Positions 51,715-59,974 of a stretch of DNA of 64,000 nucleotides are shown piece by piece; the first letter of the stretch is position 1; every line of letters begins with the position of its first letter. The position numbers and the translations under genes were made by a program. Location of the stretch: NCBI RefSeq assembly GCF_014332695.1, contig NZ_MBUA01000030.1:62001-126000 (forward strand), read 5' to 3'. This stretch comes from Flavihumibacter stibioxidans (GTDB lineage Bacteria > Bacteroidota > Bacteroidia > Chitinophagales > Chitinophagaceae). The notes below the pieces were generated by a model that saw only the letters and a program-made list of their open reading frames with translations, was not told where the DNA came from and ran no database searches.

Positions 51715-52296
51715 ATGAAATCACATTCCATTAAAACGGACAATGAACTCATCCACATGTTCATGGATGGAGACATGAGCGCCCTCGAGAGCCTTATCCT
51801 GCGTCACAAAGACAAACTGTACACATCCATTCTTTTCCTGGTAAAAGACAAATACCTGGCGGAGGATATTTTTCAGGATGTGCTGATCAAAATCATTGAC
51901 ACCCTGCGTGTAGGCCGCTACACAGAAGAAGGAAAATTCCTTCCCTGGGCTATGCGTATTGCACACAACCTGTGTGTGGATCATTTCCGTAAAGTAAAAC
52001 GTTCACCTGCTATCAAGACAAGCGATGACCGTGATATTTTTGAAGTGATCAACTTCACTGAAGATGGTGCAGATGTGAAAATGATGAAGCGTCAGAGTCA
52101 TGACCGCGTTCGCCAGATGCTGGACCTCCTGCCGGAAGACCAGCGCGAAGTGATCATCCTTCGTCATTATGCAGAACTTAGTTTCAAAGAGATTGCTGCC
52201 CTTACCAATTGCAGTATCAACACAGCATTGGGACGCATGCGATATGGTTTGATCAACCTGCGTAAAATGATGACTGAAAAAAATATCGCACTGTAA
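51715..52296 (+). CDS. RNA polymerase sigma-70 factor, ECF type
   Basis: A 193-residue sigma factor with region 2 (about 22-95; RHKDKLYTSILFLVKDKYLAEDIFQDVL in part, and FLPWAMRIAHNLCVDHFRK) and region 4 (about 135-185; LLPEDQREVIILRHYAELSFKEIA in part). No anti-sigma gene is adjacent, which is unusual for ECF factors, though this single-gene type is widespread in Bacteroidota. Targets unknown. Confidence 0.92.
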   Translation: MKSHSIKTDNELIHMFMDGDMSALESLILRHKDKLYTSILFLVKDKYLAEDIFQDVLIKIIDTLRVGRYTEEGKFLPWAMRIAHNLCVDHFRKVKRSPAIKTSDDRDIFEVINFTEDGADVKMMKRQSHDRVRQMLDLLPEDQREVIILRHYAELSFKEIAALTNCSINTALGRMRYGLINLRKMMTEKNIAL

Positions 52297-52386
52297 CATT
52301 TAATCTTTTTTTAAATCAAAAAAAACGGAATTGATTTTTTGAAACAGTATTATTGCAATTGAAAAAATCGACCCGATTAAAATAAT

Positions 52387-52455
52387 GTCATTCTGTAGCT
52401 CCCTCTGACATTTCCAATGTTTCGCTTGCCAGCCAGAAGGCTGTTACAGAATGAC
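52387..52455. repeat. Inverted arms GTCATTCTGTA
   Basis: GTCATTCTGTA (52387-52397) and its exact inverse TACAGAATGAC (52445-52455) enclose 47 bases downstream of the sigma-factor gene, ten bases before an intrinsic terminator. GTCATTCTG-type palindromes are common dispersed repeats in bacteria; this is the only copy seen here. Confidence 0.6.
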
Positions 52456-52464
52456 GCCAAATTG

Positions 52465-52491
52465 AAAAAGCCTCCTAATGGGGGCTTTTTT
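52465..52491 (+). terminator. Intrinsic terminator after the sigma-factor gene
   Basis: AAAAAGCCTCC (52465-52475) pairs with GGGGGCTTTTT (52480-52490), one G-U pair, loop TAAT, then T. The heptamer repeat begins directly behind. Confidence 0.88.
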
Positions 52492-52540
52492 GGTGAATGG
52501 TGAATGGTGAATGGTGAAGGGTGAAGGGTGAGTGGTGATT
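52492..52540. repeat. Seven-copy heptamer tandem repeat (GGTGAAT)
   Basis: Seven 7-bp units run without gap: three GGTGAAT, two GGTGAAG, GGTGAGT and GGTGATT. It lies between the terminator and the start of the secreted endonuclease/phosphatase gene (52567), where a promoter or leader would be. Such repeats change copy number by slippage. Confidence 0.9.
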
Positions 52541-52566
52541 TCCTTTATTCTGGTTAGATTGCCGGC

Positions 52567-53343
52567 ATGAAAAGAATACTGACTTTTATAGTGGCGATGA
52601 GCGTAGGTTTCCATGGGGGTTATGCGCAAAAGATGACCATCATGACCTACAATATCCACCATGCAAGGGACATGAAGGGTACAGTGGATATCAGGCAGAT
52701 TGCCGCAGTGATCAATCAATACAAACCAGACCTGGTTGCACTGCAGGAAGTTGACAGCGTTACCAACCGCAACGGAAAGGTGGACCAGATGAAAGAATTG
52801 GGCGAACTAACAGGGATGTACCAGTGCTTTGGAAGCAATTTTTCCTATGATGGCGGCACTTATGGTCTCGGGATCCTGTCGCGTTACCCAATAAAAGCTA
52901 CTGCCACCTACCGGCTTCCATATTATAAGGATGACCCCAACAGTGAAAGCAGGTTGATGTATATGGCGGAGATTTCCCTGAAGGGTAATAAACCCATTCG
53001 TTTCGCCACAGTACACCTCGACCACAAAAGCGAGGATCAGCGGATAATGCAGGTGTCTGACATGTTGCAGAAACTCGAAAAAACGAATTCTGTACCCACC
53101 ATAATTGCCGGTGATTTCAACGCAGTTCCCGGGGCAAAAAGCATCGGAATAATGAAAGATCGTTTTACCCAACTGCTGGAAACAGACAGTTCCCACACGT
53201 TTCCGGCAGACAAGCCGAAATTAAAGATTGATTATATTTTCCTCTCCGCTGGGCACAGGTGGAAAATGATCCGCCAGACAGTTATCGACGAACCCCATGC
53301 GTCAGACCACCGGCCGGTGTTGGGGATAATCAGGTTGAGATAG
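52567..53343 (+). CDS. Secreted endonuclease/exonuclease/phosphatase family protein
   Basis: A 258-residue protein with a signal peptide (ending GGYAQ). The EEP fold is clear: IMTYNIHHARD (metal/Asn site), VALQEVDSVTNR (Glu), ATVHLDHKSEDQR, IIAGDFNAVPG (Asp-Asn) and HASDHRPVLGII (Asp-His). It could cleave nucleic acid, phospholipid head groups or other phosphodiesters outside the cytoplasm. Single gene, convergent with dsbD across a CACCCGTCGGG repeat. Confidence 0.9.
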   Translation: MKRILTFIVAMSVGFHGGYAQKMTIMTYNIHHARDMKGTVDIRQIAAVINQYKPDLVALQEVDSVTNRNGKVDQMKELGELTGMYQCFGSNFSYDGGTYGLGILSRYPIKATATYRLPYYKDDPNSESRLMYMAEISLKGNKPIRFATVHLDHKSEDQRIMQVSDMLQKLEKTNSVPTIIAGDFNAVPGAKSIGIMKDRFTQLLETDSSHTFPADKPKLKIDYIFLSAGHRWKMIRQTVIDEPHASDHRPVLGIIRLR

Positions 53344-53375
53344 GGGGATTAAGCAGTATTGTTGTATTAGCTCAT

Positions 53376-53476
53376 GATTTCACCCGTCGGGAGGGTATTG
53401 GAAGTTATTCGCTGTGCCCACCCGACGGGAGAAATCTCCACCCGACGGGTGAAATCTCCACCCGACGGGTGAAATC
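53376..53476. repeat. CACCCGTCGGG repeat cluster (second family)
   Basis: One left arm GATTTCACCCGTCGGG (53376-53391) faces three right arms, CCCGACGGGAGAAATC (53421) and CCCGACGGGTGAAATC (53441 and 53461), spaced exactly 20 bp. The flanks (GATTT/AAATC) differ from those of the copy at 41521 but still pair. It fills the gap between two convergent genes, six bases from the dsbD stop. Confidence 0.92.
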
Positions 53477-53481
53477 AACGA

Positions 53482-55482
53482 TTAGTATTTGCTGCTGTCG
53501 GCGGCCTTTTTACCGCATTCCAGCCAATCGAGGTAATCCTTCTCATTGGGAGTATAGCCGATTGGTTTGTTCAGGAGCCGTTCTTCCGGCGAGATGATCA
53601 CATAAAGGGGCTGGGAGGCATTGCGGAAATTCTCAACTTCCATGGTGGCAAACTTATCCCCCACAGTAATGATGTTCTTCTTCTCCCCCTGCGCGTTGGT
53701 AAAAATAAATTGCTGGTCTTCCGGTAATTTCTGTCGATCATCCACATACAAGGACACGAGGATGAAATGCTGACTGATCAACTCTTTAACCGCAGGCTGT
53801 GTCCAAACATTTTCTTCCATTTTGCGGCAGTTAACACAGGCCCATCCCGTGAAATCGATCAGCAAGGGCTTGTTCTGTTCCCTGGCCAGCGACAGCGCTT
53901 TTTCATAATCATTTACCACCTGCGGTTCCACCCCTTTACCGGAGGCGGCCTCATGACCATATACACTATAAGTGAGTGGTGGCGGGAAGCCGCTGATCAA
54001 AGCCCGGTTGGCATATTTCGTATTGGTTACACCCGGCAACAGGTAAATGGTAAAAAGACTGAAGAATACGGCAGCGATCAAACGGACAGGTCCGAGTTTC
54101 CTGACCGGCGCCTCATTTTTAAACCGCAGGATTCCAAAAAGGTACAGGCTTAAAGCGGTTCCGATCAGTATCCAGATGCCAAAGAACACTTCGCGGGGAA
54201 GTATGCCCCAGTGTTTAACCAGGTCAGCATTGGAGAGGAATTTGATCGCCAGTGCCAGTTCCAGAAAACCAAGGACAACCTTCACGGTGGTCAGCCATCC
54301 CCCGGATTTCGGCATAGCACTAAGCCAGTTCGGGAACAGGGCAAAAAGGGCAAAAGGAAGTGCCAGTGCCAGTCCGAATCCAGCCATTCCAATAGTCAAT
54401 TGCATGGCGCCTCCGTCTGAGGACAGGGAGCCCGCCAGCAGGGAGCCAAGGATCGGACCAGTACAGGAAAAAGATACCAGGGCCAGGGTCAAAGCCATAA
54501 AGAATATCCCGATGGTGCCGCCAATGCCCGATTTATGGTCAACGGAGTTGGAGAAACTGCTGGGAAGGGTGATCTCAAACAGTCCGAAAAACGACAGGGC
54601 AAAGACCACGAAAATGACAAAGAACACCAGGTTCAGCCAAACGTTGGTAGAAATATTGTTTAGTATCTCAGGATTCAGGCTGTCCAGGAAATGGAAAGGT
54701 GTGGACAGAATTACATATATCAGGAAAATGAAAAAACCATAGAGCAATGCGTTGCCTATTCCTTTTTTACGGTCCTGTGATTTTTTGGTAAAAAACGAAA
54801 CGGTCAGCGGAATCATCGGAAACACACAGGGCGTAAATAATGCAATGAGCCCTCCCAGGAAACCAAGCACAAAGATGCTCAGCAACCCCTTTTCGCCGGA
54901 TTCTTCCAAACCGGTTCCACCACATGGAGCAACCGGGTTATTAAGATCAATGGCAGTTCTCTTTAAGCCCTCAGCGGCTCCGCTTACCTCTTTAAGTCCC
55001 GCCTCTTTGGTACTGATCGTGCCGGTGGCATCCACCGAAAACCTGAAAGGCACTTCTTCGGGACCCACAACGTCCTCCCCTTTCAGCGCCATAAAGTTGA
55101 TCACGCCCCTGATATCCGAACCATTGGCTATTCCTGAGAGCGGCAGTTCGATCACCAGTTCATTTTCAAAAAAGGGGATTTCTGCGTTATCAAAGAGTGG
55201 TTCAGGCTTTTTCTGAAGGGTGCCTTTTTCAGTAAGTGTTCCTGCATTTAGCTGAATGGCGGAATCCAGCACCACCCTGGTATTGGGTTCATCATCTTTC
55301 GCGGTTGTGGAAAACAGTTTCCATCCGGGCTGGATGGCGGCTTTCAGTTGTAGCAGGTACTGTCCATCGGCCTGTTTCCTGGCGTCGAAACTCCAGTTTA
55401 CAGCTGCGGGTATACTATCCTGGGCAAATGCTGACAGGAAACCAATGGTCGTAAATAAAACGAATAAAATTCTTTTCAGCAT
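53482..55482 (-). CDS. dsbD: Thiol:disulfide interchange protein DsbD
   Basis: A 666-residue protein with signal peptide, N-terminal DsbD-alpha-like domain (about 25-150), an eight-helix membrane domain (about 205-500) with Cys in [11 protein letters not shown] and [10 protein letters not shown], and a C-terminal thioredoxin domain with WACVNCRKM. It carries electrons from cytoplasmic thioredoxin to the periplasm. The N-terminal domain lacks the redox cysteines (its loop reads [15 protein letters not shown]), whereas the separate protein encoded upstream (55569-56021) keeps them. Start at 55482 gives the signal peptide. Confidence 0.92.
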   Translation of the reverse strand: MLKRILFVLFTTIGFLSAFAQDSIPAAVNWSFDARKQADGQYLLQLKAAIQPGWKLFSTTAKDDEPNTRVVLDSAIQLNAGTLTEKGTLQKKPEPLFDNAEIPFFENELVIELPLSGIANGSDIRGVINFMALKGEDVVGPEEVPFRFSVDATGTISTKEAGLKEVSGAAEGLKRTAIDLNNPVAPCGGTGLEESGEKGLLSIFVLGFLGGLIALFTPCVFPMIPLTVSFFTKKSQDRKKGIGNALLYGFFIFLIYVILSTPFHFLDSLNPEILNNISTNVWLNLVFFVIFVVFALSFFGLFEITLPSSFSNSVDHKSGIGGTIGIFFMALTLALVSFSCTGPILGSLLAGSLSSDGGAMQLTIGMAGFGLALALPFALFALFPNWLSAMPKSGGWLTTVKVVLGFLELALAIKFLSNADLVKHWGILPREVFFGIWILIGTALSLYLFGILRFKNEAPVRKLGPVRLIAAVFFSLFTIYLLPGVTNTKYANRALISGFPPPLTYSVYGHEAASGKGVEPQVVNDYEKALSLAREQNKPLLIDFTGWACVNCRKMEENVWTQPAVKELISQHFILVSLYVDDRQKLPEDQQFIFTNAQGEKKNIITVGDKFATMEVENFRNASQPLYVIISPEERLLNKPIGYTPNEKDYLDWLECGKKAADSSKY

Positions 55483-55568
55483 GATCACTATGGATTCGGG
55501 GTCTTGAAAAAACAAACGAGTCCTTTCAGTCAGAACTCGTTAATTATTTTAGAGAGACGGCCATCGGA

Positions 55569-56021
55569 TTAACCGCCGATCTGGACTTTAAAGTTTACAG
55601 TTGCAGGGGGCAGGCATTCCTTATCATTGCAGACCATGAATTCCACAGCACCTGCCAGATTTGTCCTGGCCTTGCCTTTGACTTTCACCACCTGAATAAA
55701 GTCGACCTTATTTTCATAGTACCGCACTTCAGAACTGAATGCCTCCTCAAATACTTTTTTCATTTTCCCCTGCTCCTTCACCTTACCATCCAAAGAAATC
55801 AATGGGTTTTTGGTAAACTGGAAGGCTGTGGAAACGGGTCCATCGCCACCATCCTGCGCATATATATGGTAATTTCCGCCAATATTTGCAGTCATTCTAA
55901 CTTCATAGGTATTTTCAGCGATTTTCTTTGACTGAAAGGTCCATTGAACCTGTTTATTACTCTGAGCGAACAATGCCACCGTTACAACCAGGGCAAGAAG
56001 GGTAGTAATGATTTTTTTCAT
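55569..56021 (-). CDS. Stand-alone DsbD alpha-domain protein with redox cysteines
   Basis: A 150-residue periplasmic protein with a signal peptide (ending VALFAQ). The fold matches the N-terminal domain of DsbD, including VEFMVCNDKECLPP, where the two cysteines take the place of the nDsbD redox pair. It precedes dsbD by 86 bp on the same strand. Because the fused N-domain of DsbD has no cysteines, this small protein probably serves as the electron-delivering domain in trans. Start at 56021. Confidence 0.88.
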   Translation of the reverse strand: MKKIITTLLALVVTVALFAQSNKQVQWTFQSKKIAENTYEVRMTANIGGNYHIYAQDGGDGPVSTAFQFTKNPLISLDGKVKEQGKMKKVFEEAFSSEVRYYENKVDFIQVVKVKGKARTNLAGAVEFMVCNDKECLPPATVNFKVQIGG

Positions 56022-56094
56022 GACACAAAATTCAACGAAAAAGTTCAAATTATATGTTAACCTAGTCACATAAGGAAAGGGTTAGCGGGGCGGA

Positions 56095-56512
56095 AGTGTC
56101 AGATGTCGGGTTCATAAGCGTCTCATAAGCGTCTGACGTTGGTATTAACTGATTTCCGTGGGCACAAACGTCAGACGCTTTTCCGTGGGACACAAACGTC
56201 AGACGTTGGGCTCATAAGCGTCTGACGTTGGTATTAACTGATTTCCGTGGGCACAAACGTCAGACGCTTTTCCGTGAGCACAAACGTCAGACGTTGGGTT
56301 CATAAGCGTCTGACGTTGGTATTAACTGATTTCCGTGGGCACAAACGTCAGACGCTTTTCCGTGGGCACAAACGTCAGACGTTGGGTTCATAAGCGTCTG
56401 ACGTTGGTATTAACTGATTTCCGTGGGCACAAACGTCAGACGCTTTTCCGTGGGCACAAACGTCAGACGCTTTTCCGTGGGCACAAACGTCAGACGCTTT
56501 TCCAGGGACGCA
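56095..56512. repeat. Array of four 88-89-bp GTCTGACGT repeats with nested 30-bp subunits
   Basis: Units start at 56124, 56213, 56301 and 56389, preceded by a worn copy from 56095. Each unit has arms AAGCGTCTGACGTT and AACGTCAGACGCTT around GGTATTAACTGATTTCCG..., plus an extra right arm in a 30-bp subunit (CGTGGGCACAAACGTCAGAC...). The last unit has two more subunits. It lies between the 3' end of purQ (minus strand) and the start of the small DsbD-alpha gene. The purQ stop itself sits in GCCTGAGGT, a possible worn arm. Confidence 0.96.
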
Positions 56513-56516
56513 GACC

Positions 56517-57191
56517 TCAGGCGGTTATTCCCATGCCCAGCAGGGCTTCCAGGATGATGCGACCATCGATATTGCCCAGCTCGGAAGTGCAGGCACGTTC
56601 GGGGTGGGGCATCATACCGAATACATTTCCGGCGGCATTGCGGATACCCGCAATGTTCCGGCTGGCGCCATTGGGGTTGGCGGCAGCAGTAATATTACCG
56701 TTCTCATCACAGTAGCGGTAGATAACCTGGCCATTGGCTTCCAGTTGGTCGAGGGTGGCTTCATCGGCAAAATACCGGCCTTCCCCGTGTGCAATTGGTA
56801 TTTTCAGGGCTTTGTCGGAACCAATGCCCTTGAGATAAACATTCTTGCAGATGAACTGCTGGTTGGCGTTACGCAGGAGTACCCCGGGCAGCAAGTGGGC
56901 CTCGCAGAGGATCTGGAAACCGTTACATACACCCAGGACCTTTCCGCCGCGGTTGGCAAATTCGATCACGCTCTGCATCATGGGACTAAAACGGGCTACC
57001 GCACCGCAGCGCAGGTAATCGCCGTAGGAAAATCCACCCGGCAGAATGATACAGTCTTCTGTAGAAAACATGCTCAGGTCTTTGTCCTTATGCCATAACA
57101 TGATCACTTCCTGGCCAAGATCATTTTGCAGGGCTTCCTGCATATCTCTGTCACAGTTGGAACCGGGGAATACGACTACACCGAATTTCAT
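56517..57191 (-). CDS. purQ: Phosphoribosylformylglycinamidine synthase subunit PurQ
   Basis: A 224-residue glutamine amidotransferase that supplies ammonia to PurL in purine synthesis. Motifs: [12 protein letters not shown] at the start, [13 protein letters not shown], nucleophile Cys in [10 protein letters not shown] (about 87) and His-Glu in MMPHPERA (about 199). Separate PurQ normally goes with a small PurL and PurS, neither visible here. A -7-like TAACTTTG (57219-57212) precedes it. Confidence 0.95.
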   Translation of the reverse strand: MKFGVVVFPGSNCDRDMQEALQNDLGQEVIMLWHKDKDLSMFSTEDCIILPGGFSYGDYLRCGAVARFSPMMQSVIEFANRGGKVLGVCNGFQILCEAHLLPGVLLRNANQQFICKNVYLKGIGSDKALKIPIAHGEGRYFADEATLDQLEANGQVIYRYCDENGNITAAANPNGASRNIAGIRNAAGNVFGMMPHPERACTSELGNIDGRIILEALLGMGITA

Positions 57192-57240
57192 GAAGTTGAA
57201 TTAATTGCCCGCAAAGTTAATCCATCCCCCTGAAAAGGCA

Positions 57241-58230
57241 TCAGGTTAAATGGGGGAAATAATTTACGACTATGCAAAAAGCGAAAACCAGCCAGTGCAG
57301 GATCAGGGGAAAGGCTTTTTTATCGGGATAATAATAGGTTGCCGCGTGAAAACAGGCAATGGGCACACAGCTCAGCATCCAGTGCTGGTAGGTATTCCCG
57401 GGGTTTACCAGGATGATAATCAGACCTACCAGCATTACAGACAGGAGCAGGCTCCAGTTTTTCCTCACCTGTATCAGCATCTTGTTCAGGTTATCCTGTA
57501 CAAAATAGCCTCCCACCAGGAATGGCACCACCATCAGCAGCATTCCGCCGGTTACCCAAAGCGATTCCGGCAGCCTGGGCAGGTGGAAACTGATCTTTGG
57601 CAGCAGCCCGTCCGGCTGCAGGTTATCTGTGAGAAAAAGCACCACCATCAGGAAATAATAGGGTACCAGAAAGCCGACCGCAGCCACCAGCCACTCCCCG
57701 ATCCGCATCGGTCGGGTAATGATCACTCCCAGCACCACCATCACGATGAAACCGATGGACGGGCTGTATAAGAGGGGTAATATGCCCACCAGCAGGCTGG
57801 TATTGAAGATCGCGGACAGTGGCTTGTTATTGTTATACCATCCCACCATACCATACCAGATCCAGATCAGCAGGAAATTGACCAGGAGGGTGGATGAAAA
57901 CTGGTTCCATTCGGGTAAAAGAGAGGTGACGAGCAGGAAGGACATGCCCACCAGGAAATTGGGCCTGGGAAACAGTTTGACCGAATTGGCGATCCGGTTC
58001 AGCAGGCTGGCCTGCAGGAAAAGGAAAATAAATGCCAGGAAGCTATATAAAAATCCCTGCTGCCCCCCGAGGGGAGCAAGGACTTTAAGTATCAGTTTAT
58101 ACAGATAATTATCATCAGCCTGCTGTAAGGGTGCAGGTGTATGCAGGAATAACGGAAATTTCAGGATCAATGCATAGATCAGCAGACCAATCGCATTTCC
58201 TGGATTCTTTTGCCGGAATACTCCAATCAC
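57241..58230 (-). CDS. DUF6427-type membrane protein
   Basis: A 329-residue protein with about ten hydrophobic helices and very few charged residues. MIGVFRQKNPGNAIGLLIYALILKFP (opening, shown as MIGVFRQKNPGNAIGLL) is typical of the DUF6427 family of Bacteroidota. Function unknown. It lies 11 bp after the secreted protein gene at 58242 and 49 bp before purQ, all on the minus strand, so the three may form one transcript. Confidence 0.8.
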   Translation of the reverse strand: MIGVFRQKNPGNAIGLLIYALILKFPLFLHTPAPLQQADDNYLYKLILKVLAPLGGQQGFLYSFLAFIFLFLQASLLNRIANSVKLFPRPNFLVGMSFLLVTSLLPEWNQFSSTLLVNFLLIWIWYGMVGWYNNNKPLSAIFNTSLLVGILPLLYSPSIGFIVMVVLGVIITRPMRIGEWLVAAVGFLVPYYFLMVVLFLTDNLQPDGLLPKISFHLPRLPESLWVTGGMLLMVVPFLVGGYFVQDNLNKMLIQVRKNWSLLLSVMLVGLIIILVNPGNTYQHWMLSCVPIACFHAATYYYPDKKAFPLILHWLVFAFCIVVNYFPHLT

Positions 58231-58241
58231 ATTGGCAGGTT

Positions 58242-59780
58242 TTAAAAGTCAACCCTGGAAAAGCACAGGTAGTTCCTGTACAGGCAGGGGATGAGTATTT
58301 GCCTGGCACTTACCTGTTTGGCAAATCTTGGCATGAACTCATACCCTTTATCCAGGTTTTTAAAAGTCGGATATCGTGTGATCTTACCAGTTGCATCCAG
58401 GCTTTGGTCGGTCAGCACGAAAGTCCTTCTCTCGAAAGTATTAAAAAGAAAGTGTACTTCACCGCCTGTATTCATATTTCCGTAAGAAACCAGGTTATCG
58501 CTTTCATCGTCGTACTGGCTTTTCGTGATCACGTTGCTCCATTCCATCTTTCCGGTGCGGTCGAAGGAAAGCACCAGTACGTTCTCGGCAAAATATCGGT
58601 TCTGGGTATTGTTGTTCCAACCATAGCGGTTCCAGGGCATGCCATAAGGGCTGTACATCGGGGACCAGTATCCGTAGTTCAGCGGGCTCATCCAGGGGTT
58701 GCCCCAGCCCATATAATCCCAGCGGTTGAAATTGCTGTACCGTGAAGTGGTGTACAGTGCCTCGCTTATAATCACAAATCCACCGTCTTTTCGGGTCAGG
58801 ATATTTTTGATAAAAAAATCATTGAAAGCCGTTTTCTTATTGGCATCGTTGCCCTTGGCCAGCACCCGCAATTCATCGCTGAAGAATATGGCGGTATCCA
58901 TAATCTTTTTATTGGCGGCCTTGTCCCAGTCCACAATATAAACCCCTTCCATATTTCCTCTTTTCTGTTTTGAGTAGAAGGAGGAGATGAGCACCCGGTT
59001 GTTGTTGTTATCGATTTTCATCAGCAGGTTGTCGAGTATCTGCTTACCGATATTTACATCCTGCGTGCTGAAGCCCAGGGAATCGGGATACTTGATCATC
59101 ATCGTTACTCCGGCAATAAAATCGCTGTTACTGCCCGCCCTTGAGAATTTCGCCACCACCAGTTCACCGGAATTGCTCAGGTGAAAATCAGAGAAATACT
59201 CATTTCTTTCCTGCATGGGAATTTCGCTGCGGTTGCGGGTAATCTGCTCCAGCCGGGCATTGTAGAGGAAGGATGTAAGGATGAATTTCCTCGGGTCGCT
59301 GCTGTTCACCTTGAACAGCATTATCTTCTGCTTGTCGTCACTGTTGACAACTGTATAGATCTTATTATTGGAAGAGAAGTTGATTTCCGTGGTATCAAGG
59401 GTGGCGGGCTGGGTCAGCAGCCTTCCATTTTCTCCAACGACCACGTAATCACAGTAAACCACCCGCCTTTTCTGGTACTGGTAAAACAGCATTACCCGGT
59501 CGGGGTAGGCGATATAATCCATGTTGATCATCTTATCCGGCATGAAATCAAGATTCACGTTCTGCAGCAATTTCATGTCGTTATCATATACCCCGATAGT
59601 ATGGCTGCTGCGGTTGTTTTTGTAAATCAGGAACTCATTGCCCAGTTTACCCAATATCTCAAAATTGGTGCGCCGGGTATCATCCTTTTCCGGTTCCGAA
59701 TAAACCACGCGCGGCCCCTGGGCCTGGATGCCCGTTGCTGCCAGCAAAATAAGTCCTATGGCGAAAAGCCTGATTTTCAT
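58242..59780 (-). CDS. Large secreted protein of unknown function
   Basis: A 512-residue protein with a signal peptide (MKIRLFAIGLILLAATGIQAQ, cut after AQ). The mature chain has repeated beta-strand blocks (for example NFEILGKLGNEFLIYKNN, IAYPDRVMLFYQYQKR, ENVLVLSFDRTGKMEWSN) suggesting a beta-propeller, with an aromatic, Tyr/Trp/Asn-rich insertion at about 370-410. No family recognised. Start at 59780 is chosen because the frame to 59882 adds 34 residues ahead of the signal. Confidence 0.75.
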   Translation of the reverse strand: MKIRLFAIGLILLAATGIQAQGPRVVYSEPEKDDTRRTNFEILGKLGNEFLIYKNNRSSHTIGVYDNDMKLLQNVNLDFMPDKMINMDYIAYPDRVMLFYQYQKRRVVYCDYVVVGENGRLLTQPATLDTTEINFSSNNKIYTVVNSDDKQKIMLFKVNSSDPRKFILTSFLYNARLEQITRNRSEIPMQERNEYFSDFHLSNSGELVVAKFSRAGSNSDFIAGVTMMIKYPDSLGFSTQDVNIGKQILDNLLMKIDNNNNRVLISSFYSKQKRGNMEGVYIVDWDKAANKKIMDTAIFFSDELRVLAKGNDANKKTAFNDFFIKNILTRKDGGFVIISEALYTTSRYSNFNRWDYMGWGNPWMSPLNYGYWSPMYSPYGMPWNRYGWNNNTQNRYFAENVLVLSFDRTGKMEWSNVITKSQYDDESDNLVSYGNMNTGGEVHFLFNTFERRTFVLTDQSLDATGKITRYPTFKNLDKGYEFMPRFAKQVSARQILIPCLYRNYLCFSRVDF

Positions 59781-59893
59781 GACGTACGCTTTTAATAAAG
59801 TTAACAAGCTATCTATAATATAAGTGACAATTTTACGAACTGCCTGGTTGTTTATCTGCAAAACATATGAGTATAGTATCATATTTTTAACTA

Positions 59894-59931
59894 TACCTTT
59901 GCATTACAGCTACGGGAAACCGTGGTTTTTT
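59894..59931 (+). promoter_or_regulatory. kup promoter box followed directly by a GNRA hairpin and U-run
   Basis: TACCTTTG (59894-59901) is a full -7 box, but no TTG lies at the right distance before it. Nine bases on, CTACGG (59910-59915) pairs with CCGTGG (59920-59925) around a GAAA tetraloop, then TTTTTT. A second hairpin, GCCGG/CCGGC (59942-59959), follows before the GTG at 59975. The layout mirrors that at 846-903. Confidence 0.45.
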
Positions 59932-59974
59932 CTTTGTACCTGCCGGTAGTTAACCCGGCGCAACCATTCCAACT

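Noticed and set aside
59908-59974. c-di-AMP or other known riboswitch before kup
   Set aside because: The leader is only about 65 nt and lacks the conserved blocks of the ydaO and other known classes; only two simple hairpins are seen.
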